Assembly: GCA_003164305.1 (NCBI GenBank)
Contig: PLSZ01000189.1
Span: forward strand, 1,166-8,283
Origin: Acetobacteraceae bacterium
GTDB lineage: Bacteria > Pseudomonadota > Alphaproteobacteria > Acetobacterales > Acetobacteraceae
Direction of reading: 5' to 3'
DNA length: 7,118 nucleotides
Shown: positions 1-5,904 of the stretch, piece by piece
Layout: each line of letters begins with the position of its first letter
Position numbering within the stretch: position 1 is the first letter of the stretch
Translations under genes and position numbers: made by a program
The notes under the pieces: model-generated
Told to the model about the DNA's origin: nothing
What the model saw: the letters and a program-made list of their open reading frames with translations, nothing else
Database searches by the model: none

Positions 1-1760
1 TCGCCGGCACGTTCGGCGTTGTCGCCAGCACGCACTGGCTGGCCAGCAGCACGGGCATGGCGGTGCTGGAACGCGGCGGCAACGCGTTCGACGCCGCTGT
101 CGCCACGGCTTTTGTCCTCCAGGTCGCCGAGCCGCATTTAAATGGCCCAGCGGGGGATGCGCCGATCATTTTGCACGATGCGAAGGCGGGGAAGCAGCGG
201 GTGATTTGCGGCCAGGGGCCCTCCCCGCGCGCTGCCACCATCGGCGCGTTCGAGGCGATGGGTCTGGATCTGATCCCCGGCACCGGGCTGCTGCCAGCCG
301 TGGTGCCGGGCGCGTTCGACGCCTGGTGCCTGCTGCTGCGCGACTGGGGGACGTGGGAGTTCACGGACGTGCTGTCCTTCGCGCTCGGCTATGCGCGCAA
401 CGGCATCCATTTGGTGCCGCGCATTTCCGCGACAATCGAGAGCATGCGGCCGTTGTTCCAGGCCGAATGGAAAAGCTCGGCCGAAGTTTATTTACCAGGG
501 GGAGCGACACCCGCCCCGCGCGCTTTGTTCGCGCGTCCGGCGCTGGCGGACACGTGGAAACGGCTGTGCCGCGAAGCCAATGGATCCAATCGCGAGGCGC
601 GCATCGATGCCGTTCGCCGCGCCTGGTATCAGGGGTTTGTCGCCGATCAGGTCGATAGGTTCTTCCGCGGCACCGAGGTTCTGGATGTCACCGGCGAGCG
701 CCACCGCGGCCTGCTGACGGCGGACGACTTTTCGGGGTGGTCGGCGACGGTGGAGGACCCGGTCCACTACGATTACCGCGGCCACACCGTGCTGAAATGC
801 GGTCCCTGGAGTCAGGGGCCGGTGTTCCTGCAACAACTCGCGCTGTTGAAAGGTTACGATCTCGGCGCGATGGACCCTTATGGCGCGGAGTTCGTTCACA
901 CGGTCGTCGAATCCGCCAAACTCGCTTACGCGGATCGCGAGGCGTATTACGGCGATCCGAATTTCTGCCGAGTGCCACTGAAAGAGTTGCTGTCCGATGA
1001 CTATAACGCGGACCGGCGCGGGCTGATCGGCGCGGCGGCGTCAATGGAGTTGCGTCCCGGCACGCTGCCTGGTTTCTCGGCCGTCGTGGACCAACAGGGC
1101 GCCGGACGTGCCCGCCTTCTTGAGGGCGACACGAGCGGAACAGGTGAGCCCACCGTTTCGCAACTCGGCGTGATCGGCGCGGACACCTGCCACATCGATG
1201 TGATCGATAAGCACGGCAACATGGTCAGCGCCACACCGTCCGGCGGCTGGCTGCAATCCTCCCCCGTTGTCCCCGGGCTGGGCTTTCCCATGGGCACGCG
1301 CGGTCAGATGTTCTGGCTGAAACCGGGGCTGCCGAACTCGCTGGAGCCTGGGAAACGCCCGCGCACCACTCTGTCTCCCAGTTTCGCGCTGCGCGACGGC
1401 CGCGCCTGGATGGCGTTCGGCACGCCGGGCGGCGAGCAGCAGGATCAATGGTCGCTGACCATGTTCCTGCGCATGGTGCATCACAATTTAAATATCCAGG
1501 AAGCGATCGATGCGCCCTCGTTCCATACCGAGCATTGGCCGAGCAGCTTCTGGCCTCGGGTCGCCCGGCCCGGCAAGGTCGTAATCGAAGGCCGTTACGC
1601 GGACCGCGTGTTGAGCGACCTTCGCAAGCGCGGGCACGATGCCAGCAAAGGCGACGACTGGAGCGAAGGCCGCCTGTCCGGCGCGCGGCTGGAGCCGGAT
1701 GGTCAGATGTTCGCGGGCGCCAATCCCCGCGGGATGCAAGGCTACGCGGTGGGCCGCTGA
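1..1760 (+). CDS. Gamma-glutamyltransferase-family protein (Ntn hydrolase), 5'-truncated by the window edge
   Basis: The reading frame is open from base 3, so the true start lies before the window. The residues before the ATG at 57 (GVVASTHWLASSTG) match the conserved N-terminus of this family, so 57 is internal. Visible family marks are GGNAFDAAVA just after base 70, then the small-subunit start DTCHIDVIDKHGNMVSAT, whose Thr (codon 1185-1187) aligns with the autoprocessing/catalytic Thr of gamma-glutamyltranspeptidases. A TLSPSFALRDG segment follows, and then FGTPGG (about 1416-1433), equivalent to the GSPGG oxyanion loop. The following QQDQW and the AIDAPSFHTEHWPSSFWPR stretch place it among GGT-like acylases/amidases rather than classical glutathione-degrading GGT. 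The family self-cleaves into two subunits and hydrolyses or transfers gamma-glutamyl or related amide groups. The substrate cannot be told here. Oxamate amidohydrolase (HpxW-like) is one alternative. The next gene starts at the base after the stop. Confidence 0.93.
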   Translation, partial: AGTFGVVASTHWLASSTGMAVLERGGNAFDAAVATAFVLQVAEPHLNGPAGDAPIILHDAKAGKQRVICGQGPSPRAATIGAFEAMGLDLIPGTGLLPAVVPGAFDAWCLLLRDWGTWEFTDVLSFALGYARNGIHLVPRISATIESMRPLFQAEWKSSAEVYLPGGATPAPRALFARPALADTWKRLCREANGSNREARIDAVRRAWYQGFVADQVDRFFRGTEVLDVTGERHRGLLTADDFSGWSATVEDPVHYDYRGHTVLKCGPWSQGPVFLQQLALLKGYDLGAMDPYGAEFVHTVVESAKLAYADREAYYGDPNFCRVPLKELLSDDYNADRRGLIGAAASMELRPGTLPGFSAVVDQQGAGRARLLEGDTSGTGEPTVSQLGVIGADTCHIDVIDKHGNMVSATPSGGWLQSSPVVPGLGFPMGTRGQMFWLKPGLPNSLEPGKRPRTTLSPSFALRDGRAWMAFGTPGGEQQDQWSLTMFLRMVHHNLNIQEAIDAPSFHTEHWPSSFWPRVARPGKVVIEGRYADRVLSDLRKRGHDASKGDDWSEGRLSGARLEPDGQMFAGANPRGMQGYAVGR

Positions 1761-2624
1761 ATGCGGACACTTTCGCAACCTGGCCCAGTACATCGGCAAC
1801 GGATCGACAGTGTCGCGGCAGTCGTTGCGTCTGTGACCGTTCCATCGCGAAGCGGGGTATCGCTGTTGCAGGCCGCGGTGGAGCCATTGGTCAAGGCCGG
1901 ATGGCGCGGCGGCACTCTGACCTTTACCGGCGGCGCGTTCGATCCGTTTCGCTACGTAATGCCCGGGCCGCCCGACAACGAATCCCACGTCGCTTACTTT
2001 TCCGCGCCACGTCAACCCGCGGGCGTGGTGCTCATCGAGCAGGCGAACGCCACCTTCGGGTGGCATGACGGGAAACCCTGGCTGCACTGCCACGCTACCT
2101 GGATCGAGCCTGATGGCGCGCGGCGCGGCGGGCACATCCTGACCGATGCAACGATCATCGCCGAACCGGTGACGGTTCACGCGTGGGGCAGCTCCGAGGT
2201 TGACATCGCGACGTCGCTCGATCCTGAAACCAACTTCACCTTGTTCCAGCCGGGCGGTTCATCGCACCCGAATGCTGACGCCGTGATCGCGCGCGTGCGG
2301 CCGAACGAAGATATCATCACCGCGATCGAAACCATCGCGCAACGGCACGACATGCCCAACGCGACGATCCGCGGCAGTCTCGGCAGCCTGGTCGGCGCTC
2401 GGTTTCTGGACGGAACGACGGTGCCGGACAACGCGACCGAGGTCCTGGTGCGCAACGGCCACGTCAGAAATGGGAGGGCGGCACTGGATCTTCTCGTCGT
2501 CGATGGTCAGGGCCACGTGCATGAGGGGTGGCTCGAACGCGGCGAAAATCCGGTATGCATCACGTTCGATTTGCTGATGACCCGCGACGGGGGTGAAGCG
2601 CGTGCCGTATCTCGGGTTGTCTGA
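1761..2624 (+). CDS. PCC (PPC/DUF296) domain-containing protein, tandem domain
   Basis: A 287-aa protein that starts immediately after the TGA of the GGT-like gene, with no intergenic base, so translation is probably coupled. The N-terminus (MRTLSQPGP) fits an authentic start. The first PCC domain, about residues 30-142, has GGAFDPFRYVMP, FGWHDGKP, HCHATW (His109, His111) and GGHIL (His125). This His trio matches the conserved putative metal-site histidines of prokaryotic PCC proteins. A linker with DPETNFTLFQP (about 154-164) leads to a second copy, about 180-278 (NEDIITAIETIAQ, then IRGSLGSLVGARF). The second copy has lost the HxH and GGH residues (DGQGHVHEGWL at 248-258). PCC domains form trimers and occur in plant AT-hook proteins and in bacterial stand-alone proteins of mostly unknown function. 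No biochemical role can be assigned. The tight link to an Ntn hydrolase suggests a shared metabolic task, which is inference. Confidence 0.88.
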   Translation: MRTLSQPGPVHRQRIDSVAAVVASVTVPSRSGVSLLQAAVEPLVKAGWRGGTLTFTGGAFDPFRYVMPGPPDNESHVAYFSAPRQPAGVVLIEQANATFGWHDGKPWLHCHATWIEPDGARRGGHILTDATIIAEPVTVHAWGSSEVDIATSLDPETNFTLFQPGGSSHPNADAVIARVRPNEDIITAIETIAQRHDMPNATIRGSLGSLVGARFLDGTTVPDNATEVLVRNGHVRNGRAALDLLVVDGQGHVHEGWLERGENPVCITFDLLMTRDGGEARAVSRVV

Positions 2625-2673
2625 CCTCGCATTATTCGCCGCGGCGGCCGCATCGCGCGTTCTCGTTTATCAC

Positions 2674-2695
2674 CTCGGTGCTGCCCCGGGTTTTT
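2674..2695 (+). terminator. Weak intrinsic terminator candidate after the PCC gene
   Basis: A short hairpin (CTCGG at 2674-2678 with CCGGG at 2686-2690, one T-G wobble, 7-nt loop) is directly followed by five T (2691-2695), about 50 bases after the PCC stop. The stem is short, so this is a tentative call for the end of the GGT-PCC transcript. Confidence 0.35.
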
Positions 2696-2773
2696 ACCGG
2701 CGCCAGAGAACTCAGGGGCGAACAAGCATCTTTCGACCGTCGAGATGGAACGGCTGCATGCAAGGATCGCGGG

Positions 2774-2817
2774 GTTCGTCGCCTCGGACGCGTTTACCGT
2801 GTTCTGGGGCGACGAAC
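2774..2817. repeat. 10-bp perfect inverted repeat in the convergent intergenic region
   Basis: GTTCGTCGCC (2774-2783) and GGCGACGAAC (2808-2817) are exact reverse complements. As plus-strand RNA the stem can extend inward by five more pairs (two of them G-U) to a loop of 14 nt; as minus-strand RNA those wobbles become mismatches. It lies 9 bases beyond the stop of the minus-strand substrate-binding protein gene, with no T-run on either side. It may protect 3' ends or act with Rho. The rest of the 201-base gap (2625-2825) holds the weak terminator above and no gene that I can support. Confidence 0.55.
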
Positions 2818-2825
2818 GAACGCGG

Positions 2826-4025
2826 TCAGAGATCGCCTGCTCCTTGCAACACCGAACCGAACAACTTCCAGGATTTGCCGTCCCACTTCTGCAATTGCAT
2901 CTGGCGAATGGGATGAAAATTCGTCGGGCTGGTGCTGACCTTGATACCCGGCAGCAGCACCGGCACGTCAAGATCCTTCAGGTTCGCCGCCTGCTTCATG
3001 ATGTTCGCGCGGGAGAAGTCGGTGCCGCACTGCTTCAACACCTGCCACAACGTATAACTGACGCCGTAGCCGAACACGGTGCCCCCATCGGTCAGATCGG
3101 CGCCCGGCATGTATTTCGCCATGAACGCGCGCCATTGATTCATGCCCGGATCGTCCTTCCAACTCGCATCGGTCGGGTCCTTCAGGTACGCGGCGCTGAT
3201 CATGTCCGTCGCGTTCTCCGGGCCGGCGGGCGTGATGACGGAGCCGACCGAGATCGACACATTGGTCATGAAGTGCAACGGTTTCCACCCCAGTTCCGCG
3301 ATCTTCCTGATCGCCTGGGCGGCGAACTTCGGCGTGGCGGCCGTGATGACGACGTCGGCGCCCCAGTTCTTCAGTTCAAGTTCCTGCGAATCGACCGTGG
3401 CATCAGTGACCTCGTACGACACGGTCTTCACCATGGAGTCGAAGTCGGCGCCGAGAACATCCTTGACGCCTGCTGGATAATCCTTACCGAAGTCGTCGTT
3501 CTGATAAAGAATGCCGATCTTCGCGCCGGGCTTATGTTCTTTCACATAAGCCGTGTAGATCTGCGCCTCGGTGCGGTAACTTGGCTGCCAGCCCATGACC
3601 CAGGGTGTCGCCTTATAGTCGCCCCATTTGTTGGCGCCGGAGCCCAGAAACAGCAGCGGCACGCCTTTCCCGTTGGTGTAACGAAAGATCGCGGTGTTGG
3701 AGGGCGTGCCAATGGTGGCGAACATCAGCGCGACGCCGTCCTGCTCCACCAGTCGCCTCACCTGGTCCACGGTTCTGGGTGGGCTGTAGCCATCGTCGAG
3801 CGAAATGTAATTGATCTGTCGGCCGCCGACGCCGCCTTGCTCGTTCACCATTTTGAACAATGCCGCTTCGGTTTTGGCGATGATGCCGTACGCCGAAGCG
3901 GGCCCGCTGTACGATGCGGTATTGCCGATTTTGATTTCCGTAGCGGTGACACCGGGCGTGTCGTCGGCCCACGCCGGAAACGCCGCGGCGGAGCCGGCGG
4001 CGATCATAAACCCTCGTCTTAACAT
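2826..4025 (-). CDS. ABC transporter substrate-binding protein, type 1 (branched-chain amino acid/amide family)
   Basis: A 399-aa protein of the Leu/Ile/Val-binding (periplasmic binding protein type 1, Peripla_BP_6) family. The start is set at 4025 because GGGAGGA (4040-4034) sits 8 bases upstream; an in-frame start at 4064 has no such support. The N-terminus MLRRGFMIAAG...AWA reads as a signal peptide of about 20 residues with cleavage after AWA. The RRGFM stretch resembles a Tat motif, although Sec export is equally possible. The mature part opens with VTATEIKIGNTASYSGPASAYG, a hallmark of the family. GGRQINYISLDDGYSPPRTVDQVRRLVEQDGV and KIGILYQNDDFGKDY follow, as usual for both lobes of the fold. 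The total length is normal. The protein would capture a solute in the periplasm and deliver it to a membrane ABC complex, but no permease or ATPase gene lies in the window. The ligand cannot be read from sequence; amino acids, amides and aromatic acids all occur in the family. Confidence 0.93.
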   Translation of the reverse strand: MLRRGFMIAAGSAAAFPAWADDTPGVTATEIKIGNTASYSGPASAYGIIAKTEAALFKMVNEQGGVGGRQINYISLDDGYSPPRTVDQVRRLVEQDGVALMFATIGTPSNTAIFRYTNGKGVPLLFLGSGANKWGDYKATPWVMGWQPSYRTEAQIYTAYVKEHKPGAKIGILYQNDDFGKDYPAGVKDVLGADFDSMVKTVSYEVTDATVDSQELELKNWGADVVITAATPKFAAQAIRKIAELGWKPLHFMTNVSISVGSVITPAGPENATDMISAAYLKDPTDASWKDDPGMNQWRAFMAKYMPGADLTDGGTVFGYGVSYTLWQVLKQCGTDFSRANIMKQAANLKDLDVPVLLPGIKVSTSPTNFHPIRQMQLQKWDGKSWKLFGSVLQGAGDL

Positions 4026-4031
4026 TTTTGT

Positions 4032-4059
4032 TATCCTCCCTTTACGCTGGGGGAGGATA
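4032..4059 (-). promoter_or_regulatory. Hairpin sequestering the Shine-Dalgarno of the substrate-binding protein gene
   Basis: TATCCTCCC (4032-4040) and GGGAGGATA (4051-4059) form a perfect 9-bp inverted repeat with a 10-nt loop. In the minus-strand transcript the 3' arm is GGGAGGAUA, which contains the whole ribosome binding site; the AUG begins 6 bases past the stem. A folded leader would hide the RBS, so translation could depend on a ligand, temperature, a protein or a small RNA. It could also be a DNA operator. The palindrome is seen directly; the function is inferred. It forms in RNA only if transcription starts upstream of 4059. Confidence 0.55.
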
Positions 4060-4070
4060 CCCACTCACGA

Positions 4071-4099
4071 CGAAAACCGGAAGGCCGTCAGACCTTCCG
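4071..4099 (-). terminator. Intrinsic terminator of the HU gene (possible attenuator)
   Basis: On the minus strand CGGAAGG (4099-4093) pairs with CCTTCCG (4084-4078) across an 8-nt loop and is followed by GTTTTCG. It begins 27 bases after the HU stop and ends before the substrate-binding protein leader. The T-run has only four T, so strength is uncertain. The first arm can also pair with sequence around the HU stop codon. Confidence 0.55.
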
Positions 4100-4125
4100 A
4101 TTGAACAACCCGTTCGCCCGAAAGG

Positions 4126-4482
4126 TCAGACCGACTCTTTCAGTTCCTTCGCCGGACGGAAGGCGATCTTCTTGCTGGCCTTGATCTTGATGGCTTCGCC
4201 TGTCGCCGGGTTCCGGCCCATGCGCGCGGCACGCGCGCGAACCTGTAGAATGCCAAGGCCGGTCAGGCGAACTTTGTCGCCCTTCTTCAGATGTTGCGAC
4301 GTCGCGGTGACCAGGTCGTCGAGCACCGCCTCCGCCTGCTTTTTCGACATTTCGTGAGACGCGGCGATGGTCGCGGCGATTTGTTTCAAGGTGACCGTTG
4401 CCTGCGCGGCGGGTTTGGCGGCGGCCTTCTTCGCGGGCGCGGCCGCTTTCTTCGCGGGGGCGGCCTTTTTTGCTGCGGGCAT
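4126..4482 (-). CDS. HU-family histone-like DNA-binding protein with Lys/Ala-rich N-terminal tail
   Basis: A 118-aa protein. The start at 4482 is supported by GAGGA just upstream and by the MPAAKKAAPAKK opening; an in-frame upstream start at 4569 is unlikely. Residues 2-28 are a basic low-complexity tail (seven Lys; a seven-residue APAKKAA unit twice), resembling histone H1-type tails. Residues about 29-118 are a full HU/IHF domain: helical dimer part (TLKQIAATIAASHEMSKKQAEAVLDDL), GDKVRLTGLGILQVR, then the DNA-binding arm with ARMGRNPATGEAIKI (RNP at 90-92) and the C-terminal AFRPAKELKESV. The usual GFG before the arm is GLG here. HU dimers bend and compact DNA with little sequence preference; the tail should add electrostatic binding and may be acetylated. 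It appears monocistronic, between two terminator candidates. Confidence 0.95.
   Translation of the reverse strand: MPAAKKAAPAKKAAAPAKKAAAKPAAQATVTLKQIAATIAASHEMSKKQAEAVLDDLVTATSQHLKKGDKVRLTGLGILQVRARAARMGRNPATGEAIKIKASKKIAFRPAKELKESV
4427..4468. repeat. 21-bp tandem duplication inside the HU tail
   Basis: Two adjacent 21-bp units (4427-4447 and 4448-4468) match at 18 of 21 positions and encode the repeated Lys/Ala heptapeptide of the HU tail. A third, partial unit follows. The in-frame repeat could let tail length vary by seven residues. Confidence 0.7.
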
Positions 4483-4567
4483 GGGATCCTCACTGTTTAG
4501 CACTTGTACCGTTCCGACCACACCATAGCGCATCGAGTCGGGCAACAGATTCTTGGTGCCAGGCCCC

Positions 4568-4606
4568 AAAAAACCGCTGTTTTCGGGCTTCCTCGGCGAG
4601 AAAGCC
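4568..4606 (-). terminator. Terminator-like hairpin after the thioesterase gene
   Basis: On the minus strand GGCTTTCTC (4606-4598) pairs with GAGGAAGCC (4594-4586) over a GCC loop, nine pairs with one G-U. It lies about 30 bases after the thioesterase stop, and six T follow 12 bases later (the A-run at 4568-4573 on the plus strand). The wobble pairs only in minus-strand RNA, which fits termination of the HAD-thioesterase transcript. The distance from stem to T-run is longer than ideal. The remainder of 4483-4636 should hold the HU promoter, but I see no convincing -35/-10 pair. Confidence 0.45.
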
Positions 4607-4636
4607 GCGTTCAGCCCTTGTTTGACGGGGATTTTG

Positions 4637-5071
4637 TCACCCGATTCGTCCGATTTCGCGCAGCCGGGCGGAGACGGCGTCCGTCAGCGGCACCTTTTGG
4701 CCGGTCGAGCGATCGACACAAACGCTCCGGTTCAGCGCGACCGCGACGCACCCCTCGCGGTCGAAAATCCCATAGCCGAGCGTGAACGCCGTGCGTCCGA
4801 CATGGATCGGCGCCACCTCCACCACGATGGCGCCGGGATAGGTGGCGGAGCGTACGTAACGGATGGTCAATTCCGCGATCGGCCAGGTCACGTGCGCGGG
4901 CAGGCCGAGCTCCCGGTCCAGATGACGGCGGAACGCGAGACGCGCTTCCTCCAGATAAATAAGGTAGCGGGCGTGATTGACGTGCTCATTGGGATCGAGA
5001 TCGGAGTAACGGATCTCGGTCTCGACGCGGAAACGATCGGGATCGCTGGCGTGAAACGGATCGAGGGTCAT
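4637..5071 (-). CDS. Acyl-CoA thioesterase, hot-dog fold (4HBT/YbgC-like)
   Basis: A 144-aa protein, the usual length for a single hot-dog domain. The start at 5071 overlaps the stop of the HAD gene by four bases (ATGA), and GGGGGA lies just upstream in that gene. An in-frame start at 5206 would overlap the HAD gene deeply and is rejected. The segment IRYSDLDPNEHVNHARYLIYLEEAR (residues 20-44) is the family signature, with Asp24/Asp26 in the position of the catalytic acid and HVN at 30-32; the common Gly before HVN is Glu here. The middle segment (AELTIRYVRSATYPGAIVVEV) and the later IHVGRTAFTLGYGIF are the central strands. It probably hydrolyses the thioester of an acyl-CoA in the cytoplasm; chain length or aromatic preference is not visible. 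Coupling to the HAD gene suggests coordinated expression. Confidence 0.9.
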   Translation of the reverse strand: MTLDPFHASDPDRFRVETEIRYSDLDPNEHVNHARYLIYLEEARLAFRRHLDRELGLPAHVTWPIAELTIRYVRSATYPGAIVVEVAPIHVGRTAFTLGYGIFDREGCVAVALNRSVCVDRSTGQKVPLTDAVSARLREIGRIG

Positions 5072-5781
5072 GCTTCCCCCAGCGTGGCGGCAAGCTCGGC
5101 GAAATCGGCGACGATCAGGTCCGGCTGATGCGGTGTCTCCCCGAACGGGCGGCGGCGGCGATCGATGAAGGAGGTGCGCATGCCGTACGATTTCGCGCCG
5201 ATGCAATCGAACGCGTGATTGGCGACGAACAAGCAGGCGGAGCGATCGACGCCGATCAGTTCCTCTGCCTTGGCGTAAGTTTTCCAGTGCGGCTTGAAAT
5301 AGCCCGCTTCCTGAACCGAAATGACCCGGTCGAAGGGGAAGCCGATATGCGGGCCGGCGGCTTCCAGCATGTCGGGATCGCCGTTCGACAAAATCACCAG
5401 CTTGTAGCCGGCGAACCGCAAACGGTGCAGCGCGGAGACGACGTCGGGAAACGGTTTCAGCGCCTCGATCCCGGCGACCAGATGGCGGACCTCATCCTGG
5501 GTGTAGCTGAAGCCGCAACGATCCATCACGTGCGAGACCGCGCGGTGGCCAATCTGTCGGTAGGGCGTGTGACCGCGATCGCATAACGCATCGATCATCG
5601 AGTTCTCGTAATGCGTACGGCGCCACCAGGTGACGAAACTGTTGGCGCTACCTTTCCAGTTTTTGGCGCGCAGGAACGGTTCGGCCAGCTCGGTGAGGCC
5701 TTTCTGCATGTCGACGATGGTGCCGTACTGGTCGAATACCAAAGCGCGGATTTCGCGGCGGAGAAGCTCGGGACGTTCCAT
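5068..5781 (-). CDS. Haloacid dehalogenase type II-like HAD hydrolase
   Basis: A 237-aa cytoplasmic protein; start at 5781 with GAGGG (5794-5790) eight bases upstream. HAD motif I is FDQYGT (Asp17 nucleophile, with the Tyr19 typical of L-2-haloacid dehalogenases). Motif II is ILSNGDPDML (Ser132, Asn133), and motif III is Lys163 in YFKPHWKTY. The fourth region is FVANHAFDCIGAKSYGMRT, with Asp192. Arg54 in WWRR sits where L-2-haloacid dehalogenases have a substrate-carboxylate/halide-binding Arg. These features place it in the type II haloacid dehalogenase subfamily (HAD-I with a helical cap). However, the Ser-Asn pair normally found in the fourth region is Asn188-His189 here, so true dehalogenase activity is uncertain; a phosphatase or other HAD hydrolase is possible. 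The stop overlaps the thioesterase start. Confidence 0.88.
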   Translation of the reverse strand: MERPELLRREIRALVFDQYGTIVDMQKGLTELAEPFLRAKNWKGSANSFVTWWRRTHYENSMIDALCDRGHTPYRQIGHRAVSHVMDRCGFSYTQDEVRHLVAGIEALKPFPDVVSALHRLRFAGYKLVILSNGDPDMLEAAGPHIGFPFDRVISVQEAGYFKPHWKTYAKAEELIGVDRSACLFVANHAFDCIGAKSYGMRTSFIDRRRRPFGETPHQPDLIVADFAELAATLGEA

Positions 5782-5810
5782 GGCGTGGGCCCTCGTGTGG
5801 TGTGAAGCGC

Positions 5811-5898
5811 CGGGGTTCCCCCCGGACCCCGACCAGGGGCGTTGCCCCTGGACCCCACCCCGCGCGTCAAGCGCGAGGGCAGGCTCCGGGCGAAGCCC
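5811..5898. repeat. GC-rich multi-hairpin intergenic cassette between CDF and HAD genes
   Basis: Adjacent palindromes fill most of this 123-base gap. CGGGGTTCC (5811-5819) faces GGACCCCG (5824-5831), with one bulge. CCAGGGGC (5833-5840) faces GCCCCTGG (5844-5851), a perfect 8-bp stem with a 3-nt loop. CGCGC (5861-5865) faces GCGCG (5871-5875), and GGGC (5888-5891) faces GCCC (5895-5898). No T-run follows. From memory, similar strings are dispersed between genes in Acetobacteraceae genomes. It lies just downstream of the CDF stop and could limit read-through or stabilise the 3' end. Confidence 0.7.
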
Positions 5899-5904
5899 CG
5901 ACGC

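Noticed and set aside
57..1760. ATG at 57 as the start of the GGT-family gene
   Set aside because: The frame is open to the window edge, and the residues encoded before 57 match the conserved family N-terminus, so the gene begins outside the window.
2625..2825. Possible gene remnant in the convergent gap
   Set aside because: Short open stretches on both strands show no recognisable domain, no plausible RBS and start; nothing supports a pseudogene call.
2745..4022. Long plus-strand open frame (425 codons) opposite the substrate-binding protein gene
   Set aside because: The minus-strand frame gives a complete, recognisable periplasmic binding protein with signal peptide and RBS. The plus-strand translation has no recognisable family and is Arg/His/Gly-rich, as expected for the antisense of a GC-rich gene.
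4026..4064. Upstream in-frame start for the substrate-binding protein
   Set aside because: It would place a hydrophilic extension before the signal peptide and run through the real RBS.
4483..4567. Sigma-70-like promoter for HU (TTGCCC and TATGGT on the minus strand)
   Set aside because: The two boxes are only 12 bases apart, too close for a normal promoter spacer.
5072..5206. Upstream start for the thioesterase gene
   Set aside because: The extension overlaps the HAD coding region deeply and has Arg/Pro-rich shadow composition. The ATGA overlap start gives a normal-length hot-dog protein.
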